A stretch of 5,490 nucleotides of DNA from Tectiglobus sp051009975 (GTDB lineage: Bacteria > Pseudomonadota > Alphaproteobacteria > Rhizobiales > Hyphomicrobiaceae), in the NCBI GenBank assembly GCA_051009975.1, contig JBPCWA010000015.1:1-5490 (forward strand). Direction: 5' to 3'. A program made the translations under genes and the position numbers. The notes under the pieces were generated by a model, which saw only the letters and a program-made list of their open reading frames with translations, ran no database searches and was not told where the DNA came from. This document shows positions 1 to 5,490 of the stretch, one piece after another. Within the stretch, counting starts at the first letter, position 1; each line of letters starts with the position of its first letter.

Positions 1-1193
1 GGGTCATGATGGGCGCTCTTCTGGGGGCCGCAATTTGGCTCAACGCCGCGACTTGGTTTGGCGCACCTGTCTCTACCACCCATTCGATTGTGGGAGGCGT
101 CATGGGCGCGGGAGTCGCAGGCGCCGGTTGGGATATCGTCAACTGGACTTCGATAATCAGCATCGTCGCGAGTTGGGTCATTTCGCCCGTGATGGGCGGC
201 CTGTTCGCGGCCCTGTTCCTCTACGCACTCAAGCGCCTTGTCTTCTTCGACCAGAACCCGATGATTGCCGCCCGCAAGGTCGTGCCGCTCATGCTCGCGA
301 TCATGGCCTGGACCTTTGCTTCCTACCTCGCACTGAAGGGGATGAAGCACATCGTGAAGATTTCGGCGCCAGTGGCGATTGCGATCGGGTTTGTCATTGG
401 TGTCACCACGTTTCTGATCGTACGGCCGTTGATCAGCCGGGCGGCGCTTGTCTTTTCGCCGGATCGCGATGGGGTGAACCGACTCTTCACATTGCCCCTC
501 ATTTTTGCCGCTGCCTTGCTTAGCTTCGCCCACGGTGCAAATGACGTGGCCAACGCTGTCGGGCCTCTGGCCGGGATTGTGGATGCGTTGACGCAAGATA
601 CCGCAGGGACCGCAAAGGTCGCTATTCCGCTATGGGTTATGGCTATTGGCGCAATTGGTATTTCTGTCGGTCTCGCGCTGTTTGGGCCGAAACTTATCCG
701 TACCGTTGGCTCGGAGATCACGGAGTTGGATCGCGCCCGCGCCTTCTGCATAGCTCTGTCGGCAGCAATCACGGTAATTGTCGCCAGTCAGCTTGGTATG
801 CCCGTTAGCTCCACGCATGTTGCCCTCGGCGCGGTGTTCGGCGTCGGTTTCTTGCGCGAATATCTCGAGCAGCGCATGAACCGGGTGGTCGAGGACGTCC
901 TTGCCAAGCACCAGGGCCTTCCTGATTTCTCCGAGGCGGAGGCCGTCTTGCGGAACTTTCAGAATGCGCCCTCGGAAGACAAGGATCGCATATTGAAGGA
1001 ACTCAAGGCGATGGGGCCGGAAGCCGTCATTACGGCTGCTCAGCGCAAGGAGTTGCGCAAGGCACTCAAACGACAGCTGGTCAAGCGCTCAGCTCTTCTC
1101 AAGATCGCATCCGCCTGGATCATCACGGTCCCTGTGTCTGCATTTCTCGGGGCAATGTTTTATTTCGTCCTGCGCGGCATGCTACTGCCCTAA
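1..1193 (+). CDS. pit: PiT-family inorganic phosphate permease, 5' partial
   Basis: This is a low-affinity inorganic phosphate transporter of the inner membrane, of the PiT family, which in bacteria usually couples metal-phosphate uptake to protons. The gene enters the window already open (reading frame from base 3), so the ATG at base 6 is an internal Met and not the start. PiT proteins carry two inverted repeats, each with a GANDxANA motif and a P-V-S-[ST]-T-H motif. Numbering from the base-6 Met, the end of repeat 1 is present as PVSTTH (21-26). Repeat 2 has GANDVANAVGP (177-187) and PVSSTH (266-271). The first GANDxANA motif is therefore upstream, with roughly the first 100 residues missing. 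After repeat 2 comes a charged, helical cytoplasmic stretch (about 283-365) and a final membrane helix (about 367-392) ending at TAA. Family assignment is very secure; substrate and coupling ion are family knowledge. Confidence 0.95.
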   Translation, partial: VMMGALLGAAIWLNAATWFGAPVSTTHSIVGGVMGAGVAGAGWDIVNWTSIISIVASWVISPVMGGLFAALFLYALKRLVFFDQNPMIAARKVVPLMLAIMAWTFASYLALKGMKHIVKISAPVAIAIGFVIGVTTFLIVRPLISRAALVFSPDRDGVNRLFTLPLIFAAALLSFAHGANDVANAVGPLAGIVDALTQDTAGTAKVAIPLWVMAIGAIGISVGLALFGPKLIRTVGSEITELDRARAFCIALSAAITVIVASQLGMPVSSTHVALGAVFGVGFLREYLEQRMNRVVEDVLAKHQGLPDFSEAEAVLRNFQNAPSEDKDRILKELKAMGPEAVITAAQRKELRKALKRQLVKRSALLKIASAWIITVPVSAFLGAMFYFVLRGMLLP

Positions 1194-1199
1194 ATTGAC

Positions 1200-3005
1200 A
1201 TGCGAAAAATTGTACTACCCGTCATCTTTGCCCTGCTCATTGTTGGTTTCTGGATAAGTCCGAATTTCCAAGAAATTGCAGCCGGCGTCGCGATATTTTT
1301 GTTTGGCATGCTCGCGCTTGAAGACGGGTTCAAATTGTTCAGCGGAGGGTTCCTGGAGCGCGTTCTCGCGCGCGCCACAAGCTCACTACCAAGATCGCTG
1401 GCGTTTGGTATCGTCTCAACGACAATCATGCAGTCCAGCTCGCTTGTTTCTGTAATCACTATTTCCTTCCTGAGCGCAGGCCTGATTTCACTGGTCGCTG
1501 GGGTGGGCATCGTATTTGGCGCGAATATCGGCACCACAACCGGCGCGTGGCTGGTTGCCGGCATCGGCCTCAAGGTCAAGATCTCAGCCTATGCAATGCC
1601 GATGCTGGCGCTTGGCATCATCCTTGTCTTTCAACGCGGGAAGTATCTGCGTGGCGCAGGCTATACGCTGACGGGCCTTGGCTTTCTGTTCCTTGGCATC
1701 CATCACATGAAGCTGGGCTTCGAGTCCTTCAAAGACCAGTTCGACCTTGCTCGCCTCGCCATGACGGGCGCCTTAGGCCTCGTTGTCTACACGCTGGTCG
1801 GAACAGCTGCCACGGTAGTGATGCAGTCGAGCCATGCCTCGATGGTGCTGATTATTACGGCGTTGGCCGCAGGGCAGGTGTCTTACGAAAACGCCCTCGC
1901 CCTGGCCATCGGCGCAAACATCGGCACAACCATCACCGCCATACTCGGCTCATTGACGTCCGATTTTCAGGGTAAGCGGCTGGCATTGGCTCACCTCATA
2001 TTCAATGTCGTGACAGCAGCGGTCGCCATTGTCTTCATTGGAGAACTGCGCGACGCGGTGGATTGGGTAAGCACCCAAGTTCGTATTGGCAACCAGGACT
2101 ACGCTTTGAAGCTCGCGGTGTTTCACACGATCTTCAACAGCATTGGCGTGGTCATCATGGTGGCTCTTCTTCGCCCGCTGATACGTTTTCTCTTCTTCGC
2201 GATTCCAGAACCCACCCTCGATGTCAGTAAGCCGAAATACCTTTATGAGGCGGCCGATGAATTTCCCGCCACCATCGAGATCGCGCTGCGCAAGGAACTA
2301 AAGCATCTTTACGAGAACGCCGAAGAGTTAATCGTCCACGGATTGAATCTGCATCGCCACCAGATTTTTTCATCCGATGATCTTGCGACTACGGTTGCCT
2401 CAAGTCGCTCACCATTCGAGTTCGATCTCGACGCACGGTACGAACAGCGAGTGAAGACGCTTTATTCGGCAATTGTTGAATTCGCCACACGCTCGGCTGT
2501 GAAGGATCTACCGCAGGAAACAATACAGCGCATCAATGGACTTAGAGATGCGGCAGGTCATATCGTGCAGGCCGTAAAGGCAGTCAAGCACATGCGCCGC
2601 AATGCAACACGCTACACTTCGGGCGCATATGGCGTTGCGACGGATCTTTACAATGAACTACGTACGGAGATGGCCCAGACACTGGTGGAGATCCGTAAGC
2701 TTGAGGAGGCTGACGAAGACAGTAGCAAGCTGTGGCTGGATGAGCAGCGCGTCCAGATTGAAAGCGATCGTCGCGAATTGGCTAGTAAGGTTGCCGATTT
2801 CATTAACGATGATGACCTGGATGGAAGAATCGCCTCATCCATTTTGAATGATTCCGGGTATGCTTACGAAGCGATGCGCGGATTGGTTGACGCCGCGCGC
2901 GAATACCACGTGGACACCGACGAAGCCGTAGCCGAAGTCGAACGGATCCTTTCGATCGATGATGAGGAAATCGACGACATGCTCGAACAGGAGGCGCCCC
3001 GGTAA
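1200..3005 (+). CDS. Na/Pi-cotransporter family protein with C-terminal PhoU-like domain
   Basis: A 601-residue inner-membrane phosphate carrier of the Na/Pi-cotransporter II (NptA/YjbB-like) family. The membrane half (about 1-335) contains the two family repeats. Repeat 1 has QSSS (78-81) and GANIGTT (107-113); repeat 2 has QSSH (209-212) and GANIGTT (238-244). Several hydrophobic helices follow, up to a last one near 310-335. The remaining 260 or so residues are soluble, charged and helical, as in the PhoU-like domain fused to many bacterial members, and end in an acidic tail (near 585-598). The start ATG lies six bases after the stop of the PiT gene, with no good Shine-Dalgarno sequence, which suggests translational coupling. 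The family includes sodium-driven importers, while E. coli YjbB has been linked to phosphate export, so direction is unknown. The PhoU part presumably regulates flux. The family call is firm; role and direction are inferred. Confidence 0.93.
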   Translation: MRKIVLPVIFALLIVGFWISPNFQEIAAGVAIFLFGMLALEDGFKLFSGGFLERVLARATSSLPRSLAFGIVSTTIMQSSSLVSVITISFLSAGLISLVAGVGIVFGANIGTTTGAWLVAGIGLKVKISAYAMPMLALGIILVFQRGKYLRGAGYTLTGLGFLFLGIHHMKLGFESFKDQFDLARLAMTGALGLVVYTLVGTAATVVMQSSHASMVLIITALAAGQVSYENALALAIGANIGTTITAILGSLTSDFQGKRLALAHLIFNVVTAAVAIVFIGELRDAVDWVSTQVRIGNQDYALKLAVFHTIFNSIGVVIMVALLRPLIRFLFFAIPEPTLDVSKPKYLYEAADEFPATIEIALRKELKHLYENAEELIVHGLNLHRHQIFSSDDLATTVASSRSPFEFDLDARYEQRVKTLYSAIVEFATRSAVKDLPQETIQRINGLRDAAGHIVQAVKAVKHMRRNATRYTSGAYGVATDLYNELRTEMAQTLVEIRKLEEADEDSSKLWLDEQRVQIESDRRELASKVADFINDDDLDGRIASSILNDSGYAYEAMRGLVDAAREYHVDTDEAVAEVERILSIDDEEIDDMLEQEAPR

Positions 3006-3048
3006 GGCGAGCAAACTGTTCGTGGTTAAGTAGAAACCGACCATCTTT

Positions 3049-3054
3049 CGGAGG
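3049..3054 (+). promoter_or_regulatory. Candidate ribosome binding site with long spacing
   Basis: The CGGAGG core is a strong Shine-Dalgarno match but lies 16 bases before the ATG at 3071, longer than the usual 5-10. No in-frame ATG, GTG or TTG exists between the core and that ATG, so the start is kept. Efficiency may be reduced. Confidence 0.45.
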
Positions 3055-3070
3055 CTCGAAGTTTAGCGTT

Positions 3071-3337
3071 ATGAAACTCTCGCATAGTATCGAAAAGCTA
3101 AAGGACTATTACGAGCGCTTCCGGAAAGGCAAGGTTGGCAAGATCAAGCTGAAGCACGTTGACAGCGTCCTCGCGAAGCTCCGCTCCAAGAGGGCATCGC
3201 TGAAGATTGAACTGAAAGAAGCCAAAAAGCAGGAAAAGCGAAAACGGCTGACGAGCAAGCTATCAGTCCTGAAGCTTCAGATTGATCGCGGCGAATGGCT
3301 GCGCAGTCAAATCGAAAAAAACAAGAAAGGCCATTGA
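3071..3337 (+). CDS. Small lysine-rich coiled-coil protein, function unknown
   Basis: An 88-residue cytoplasmic protein with no signal peptide or membrane segment. I count 21 Lys, 8 Arg and 10 Asp/Glu, so it is extremely basic (net charge near +19). It has no Cys, and one Trp at 76. From about residue 28 to 83 it reads as a nearly continuous amphipathic helix pair. Leucines and isoleucines are spaced in heptad fashion, and a very charged turn (KKQEKRKR, 52-59) sits between the two halves, so an antiparallel helical hairpin or a coiled-coil dimer is likely. It starts 65 bases after the PhoU-fused carrier on the same strand, with no obvious strong terminator between, so co-transcription is plausible. 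The basic charge would suit binding of nucleic acid, polyphosphate or the acidic tail of the preceding carrier, but this is speculation. I do not recognise a named family. The clean frame, the ribosome site and the heptad pattern support a real gene. Confidence 0.75.
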   Translation: MKLSHSIEKLKDYYERFRKGKVGKIKLKHVDSVLAKLRSKRASLKIELKEAKKQEKRKRLTSKLSVLKLQIDRGEWLRSQIEKNKKGH

Positions 3338-3338
3338 T

Positions 3339-3359
3339 GCGGTCGATGAAAACGACCGC
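3339..3359 (+). terminator. GC-rich hairpin after the phosphate block, possible terminator
   Basis: GCGGTCG (3339-3345) and CGACCGC (3353-3359) form a perfect 7-bp stem around a 7-base A-rich loop. It begins two bases after the stop of the small basic protein, the usual place for a transcript end. The bases after it (TTCTGCGCTGT) have no true U-run, so it is either a weak intrinsic terminator or a 3'-end stabilising stem that relies on Rho or on a factor. Confidence 0.5.
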
Positions 3360-3385
3360 TTCTGCGCTGTAGCCTATTGCGCTGC

Positions 3386-3414
3386 TTGACTGGCGATGGC
3401 TTTGACTTGATTGA
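3386..3414 (+). promoter_or_regulatory. Cluster of TTGA words, candidate promoter/operator
   Basis: Two TTGACT words (3386-3391 and 3402-3407) lie 16 bases apart. With two further TTGA words (3407-3410 and 3411-3414), this puts four copies in 29 bases. TTGACT is a good -35 element, but no convincing -10 hexamer is found 16-18 bases downstream of either copy. This is the only promoter-like signal between the hairpin and the GTG-started gene, so it is listed as a weak candidate for driving that gene. Confidence 0.25.
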
Positions 3415-3451
3415 GGCTTGTCTGTAGGGCGGAAGCGTGACACCACAATTC

Positions 3452-3456
3452 AAGGA
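3452..3456 (+). promoter_or_regulatory. Ribosome binding site that fixes a GTG start
   Basis: AAGGA ends eight bases before the GTG at 3465. This ideal spacing is the main reason for accepting GTG as the start of the secreted protein gene; the signal peptide begins directly after it. Confidence 0.65.
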
Positions 3457-3464
3457 CGCCAAAC

Positions 3465-3851
3465 GTGAAGACCGTGGCCACCCTACTCACTGTTGTCGCT
3501 TTCGGCTGCTCGGCAACAACCACGAACGCTGGCCTCAAGTGCGAGGTTGATTCGCGGAGTATCGAGGGAAGTGAAGATATCGAATTCGCGGAATGCAGGC
3601 CTGGCTACATTGCGGTAGGCGGAGGCATCGTCCACGACACGCCGCAAGACCGGGCATGGCGCAATGTCATGAGTAGGCCGGTTAAGTTGGAAGACGAAAG
3701 CCCAGACATTCTGCGCAGGGTACGAGAACAAACGTCTGTCAAGGCAAAGAAGAGCGACCAGTTCTGGGCTTGTCAGGTTGTCATTGGTGACTTTTCTCCC
3801 CCAGGCACACCTAAACCCAGCTACAGTTGCGTCGCGCGATGCTGCAAATAG
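3465..3851 (+). CDS. Small secreted six-cysteine protein, function unknown
   Basis: A 128-residue exported protein with a GTG start. Residues 1-22 form a Sec signal peptide: one Lys, a hydrophobic core at 4-14, and a likely cleavage after T-N-A (20-22). Cys15 lies inside the signal, and its context (A-F-G-C) is a poor lipobox because position -3 is Ala, so a lipoprotein is less likely. The mature part has six cysteines (26, 44, 103, 122, 126, 127), an even number compatible with three disulfides made in the periplasm. Recognisable local patterns are a C-R-P-G-Y-I-A-V-G-G-G run (44-54), a W-A-C (101-103) and a C-terminal C-x3-C-C-K. The Cys-x2-Gly-x3-Val-Gly-Gly-Gly pattern occurs in secreted and surface proteins, but I cannot assign a named family. 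The middle (57-98) is polar and charged. It lies 127 bases after the phosphate block, beyond a hairpin, so it is probably a separate unit. Function is unknown. Confidence 0.72.
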   Translation: MKTVATLLTVVAFGCSATTTNAGLKCEVDSRSIEGSEDIEFAECRPGYIAVGGGIVHDTPQDRAWRNVMSRPVKLEDESPDILRRVREQTSVKAKKSDQFWACQVVIGDFSPPGTPKPSYSCVARCCK

Positions 3852-3871
3852 GGACCACCTCCACCTGCTTA

Positions 3872-3891
3872 AGCCGTAAACTAAAACGGTT
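3872..3891 (+). terminator. Weak hairpin downstream of the secreted-protein gene
   Basis: AGCCGT (3872-3877) can pair with ACGGTT (3886-3891), one G-T wobble included, around an A-rich 8-base loop. It lies 20 bases after the stop. There is no U-run behind it, so a terminator role is only possible. Confidence 0.2.
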
Positions 3892-3915
3892 GCGTGCTTC
3901 GACAACCATCACGAG

Positions 3916-3944
3916 TTGCAAGAGACGCTGCTCGGCGTCACAAT
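3916..3944 (+). promoter_or_regulatory. Weak sigma-70-like promoter with a dyad in its spacer
   Basis: TTGCAA (3916-3921) and CACAAT (3939-3944) are separated by exactly 17 bases. Each matches four of six consensus bases, which would put a transcript start near 3951, about 33 bases before the monooxygenase ATG. The spacer holds a perfect inverted repeat, GACGC (3924-3928) with GCGTC (3935-3939), which could be a regulator site or an RNA hairpin. The match is modest and may be chance. Confidence 0.28.
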
Positions 3945-3983
3945 CAGTTGCCGGCATGATCGAGCAAACGGGAAAGATCCGAA

Positions 3984-5490
3984 ATGAATGATTCTGGGCA
4001 TCGATCGGCAACGCCCAAGCCCGCAGAGCATTTTGATGTGCTCATCGTTGGTGCAGGTATCTCCGGTGTCGGTGGCGCTTACCACCTGACGCAGCAATGT
4101 CCTGGCACGACGTTCGTCGTTCTTGAGTCCTTCGAGACATTCGGTGGCACCTGGTGGTCACATCGCTATCCAGGCATCCGTTCAGATAGCGACCTGTACA
4201 CCTTCGGCTACCGCTTCAAGCCCTGGACAGGTCCGCCCATTGCCACTGCCGAGGAAATCCTGACCTATATGGGCGAAGTGATCCGAGAAAACGATCTCGC
4301 AAAGTATATTCGATACCGCCATCGGATCAGATCGGCAAAGTGGTCTAGTGTCGAAAATCTCTGGACCATCACGGCCACCAAACTCGACACTGGCGAGGAA
4401 GTCAGCTTCACAGCCAACTTCCTCTACATGTGCCAGGGCTACTACCGACATCTCGAGGGCTATTGGCCTGATTGGCCTGAAATGGATTGCTACAAGGGGC
4501 GGCTGGTCCACTCGGAAGAGTGGTCGGAAGACATCGACTATGCAGGCCAAAATGTTCTTGTGATTGGTTCCGGAGCCAGCGCCGCAACGATTATTCCTGC
4601 GATGTGTGACAAGGCCGCCCATGTCACCATGCTGCAGCGCTCACCGACCTACTTCCGATCTGGGCGCAACGCAATCGAGATCGCCGACCACCTGCGCAAG
4701 CTGCAGATCGACGAGGCCTGGATCCACGAAATCGTTAGAAAGCAGATCCTGTACGACCAAGCCTCATTCACCGAGCGTACATTCAACGAGCCAGAAGAGG
4801 TTAAGCAGGAACTGCTCGCCGACATAAGACATCACCTAGGGGCCGACTACGACGTCGATACGCACTTCACGCCGCGGTATCGCCCCTGGCGGCAGCGCCT
4901 GGCGTTCGTTCCCGACGCTGATCTCTTCAAGGGGATTGCTTCCGGTAAGGCATCGGTGGTGACTGACGAGATCGAGCGTTTCACAGAGAATGGCGTTTTG
5001 CTGAAGTCCGGCCGCGTTCTTGAGGCCGACCTAATCGTAGCCGCAACCGGCTTCAACATGAGCGTACTCGGCGACATTGGCTTTGAGGTCGATGGTAAGC
5101 CACTCGACTTTCACGAAACGGTGACCTACCGCGGTATGATGTTCACAGGGCTCCCAAACCTCGCCTGGGTGTTCGGCTATTTCCGCGCGAGTTGGACGCT
5201 TCGCTCCGATCTTATTGCTGACTTTGTGTGCCGTCTTTTGAAGCACATGGACACGACAGGCGCGCGCCGCGTCTCGGTTGCGCTCCGGCCCGAGGATAAA
5301 GGCATGCCGATCCTGGACTGGATTGACCCTGAGGATTTCAACCCAAACTACCTAATGCGTTGCATACATCTTCTACCAAGACGTGGTTCCAAGCGCGAGT
5401 GGCAACACACTCAGGACTACTGGCGTGAAAAGGACGAGTTTCCCGCCATTGATCTTGGTGGACCGGAATTCGTATATGGCGGCTTCACCG
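3984..5490 (+). CDS. EthA-like flavin monooxygenase (Baeyer-Villiger type), 3' partial
   Basis: An FAD- and NADPH-dependent cytoplasmic monooxygenase of the type I Baeyer-Villiger group: it would insert one oxygen atom from O2 next to a carbonyl or oxygenate sulfur or nitrogen. The frame runs 502 codons from the ATG at 3984 to the window edge without a stop. The FAD-binding GAGISG is at 23-28. The long fingerprint G-x-W-x4-Y-P-G-x3-D spans 55-68. The Baeyer-Villiger motif is present at 170-180 as Y-x-G-x3-H-x3-W, with Tyr where Phe is usual. The NADPH-binding GSGASA is at 195-200, followed by QRSPTY (218-223). R305 in PWRQRL matches the catalytic-arginine region, and ATGFN is at 355-358. The overall order closely follows M. 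tuberculosis EthA (489 residues), so only a short C-terminal tail should be missing. GGAAAG (3971-3976) is a fair ribosome site, and an in-frame TGA at 3957-3959 limits the start. Substrate is unknown. No EthR-like regulator is in view. Confidence 0.93.
   Translation, partial: MNDSGHRSATPKPAEHFDVLIVGAGISGVGGAYHLTQQCPGTTFVVLESFETFGGTWWSHRYPGIRSDSDLYTFGYRFKPWTGPPIATAEEILTYMGEVIRENDLAKYIRYRHRIRSAKWSSVENLWTITATKLDTGEEVSFTANFLYMCQGYYRHLEGYWPDWPEMDCYKGRLVHSEEWSEDIDYAGQNVLVIGSGASAATIIPAMCDKAAHVTMLQRSPTYFRSGRNAIEIADHLRKLQIDEAWIHEIVRKQILYDQASFTERTFNEPEEVKQELLADIRHHLGADYDVDTHFTPRYRPWRQRLAFVPDADLFKGIASGKASVVTDEIERFTENGVLLKSGRVLEADLIVAATGFNMSVLGDIGFEVDGKPLDFHETVTYRGMMFTGLPNLAWVFGYFRASWTLRSDLIADFVCRLLKHMDTTGARRVSVALRPEDKGMPILDWIDPEDFNPNYLMRCIHLLPRRGSKREWQHTQDYWREKDEFPAIDLGGPEFVYGGFT

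Noticed and set aside
35..523. Open frame on the + strand in another frame of the PiT gene
   Set aside because: It is Arg/His/Cys-rich, typical of an out-of-frame reading, and fully inside a conserved gene.
323..911. Open frames on the - strand inside the PiT gene
   Set aside because: They lie opposite a clearly conserved membrane protein, have biased composition and no recognisable motif or ribosome site, so they are shadows of its codon pattern.
1190..1579. - strand frame opposite the start of the Na/Pi carrier
   Set aside because: It is antisense to a conserved transmembrane region, with no motif.
1547..1975. + strand alternative frame inside the Na/Pi carrier
   Set aside because: It is Cys/His/Arg-rich out-of-frame translation of the second carrier repeat.
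3144..3446. - strand frame opposite the lysine-rich protein
   Set aside because: It is rich in Ser, Phe and Ala, as expected for the complement of Lys/Glu codons, and has no ribosome site. The + strand frame has clear heptads.
3465..3530. Lipoprotein signal at Cys15 of the secreted protein
   Set aside because: The residues before the Cys (A-F-G) do not fit the lipobox, which wants Leu, Val or Ile at -3. A signal peptidase I site after Ala22 fits better.
3483..3905. 140-residue - strand frame opposite the secreted-protein gene
   Set aside because: It is longer than the + strand gene, but that gene has a signal peptide, an even cysteine count and a well-spaced ribosome site. The antisense frame shows none of these.
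4182..4622. - strand frame inside the monooxygenase, and + strand out-of-frame readings at 4348-4827
   Set aside because: The true frame carries every expected flavin monooxygenase motif across this region, so the others are shadows.
1..5490. Pho box, tRNA, CRISPR, insertion sequence or attachment site
   Set aside because: No paired CTGTCAT-type repeats, cloverleaf, repeated spacer units, transposase or terminal inverted repeats were seen on either strand. The promoter of the phosphate block lies upstream of the window.

Overview
The window reads as chromosomal DNA of a Gram-negative proteobacterium, most likely an alphaproteobacterium. This is judged from moderately high GC, the codon choice, a fused Na/Pi-PhoU type carrier, and a small basic helical protein of a kind I associate with that class. 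The species cannot be named from the sequence alone. All five supported genes lie on the + strand. There are no tRNA or rRNA genes, insertion sequences, CRISPR arrays or origin-like repeats, and no gap between genes exceeds about 130 bases.

Left part (1-3337): a phosphate transport block. It starts inside a PiT-family inorganic phosphate permease whose first part lies upstream of the window. Six bases after its stop comes a complete 601-residue Na/Pi-cotransporter family membrane protein with a C-terminal PhoU-like helical domain. After a 65-base gap there is a small, very basic coiled-coil protein of unknown function (88 residues). The first two are almost certainly one operon. The third probably belongs to it too, and a GC-rich hairpin directly after its stop could close the unit.

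Middle part (3338-3983): a 127-base spacer with the hairpin and a cluster of TTGA words, then a GTG-started gene for a small secreted protein. That protein has six cysteines after the predicted signal cleavage and no function I recognise. A 132-base spacer follows, with several short dyads and a weak promoter-like pair.

Right part (3984-end): a long reading frame, open at the window end, for a flavin-dependent monooxygenase of the Baeyer-Villiger type, closely resembling mycobacterial EthA. It carries both Rossmann motifs and both Baeyer-Villiger fingerprints. It probably lacks only a few C-terminal residues.

The phosphate block plausibly works as a unit: PiT for low-affinity uptake, and the PhoU-fused carrier for a second, possibly outward, phosphate flux under cytoplasmic control. 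Nothing in the sequence ties the secreted protein or the monooxygenase to phosphate. No clearly new multi-gene system is visible. The two least explained items are the lysine-rich coiled-coil protein and the six-cysteine secreted protein.
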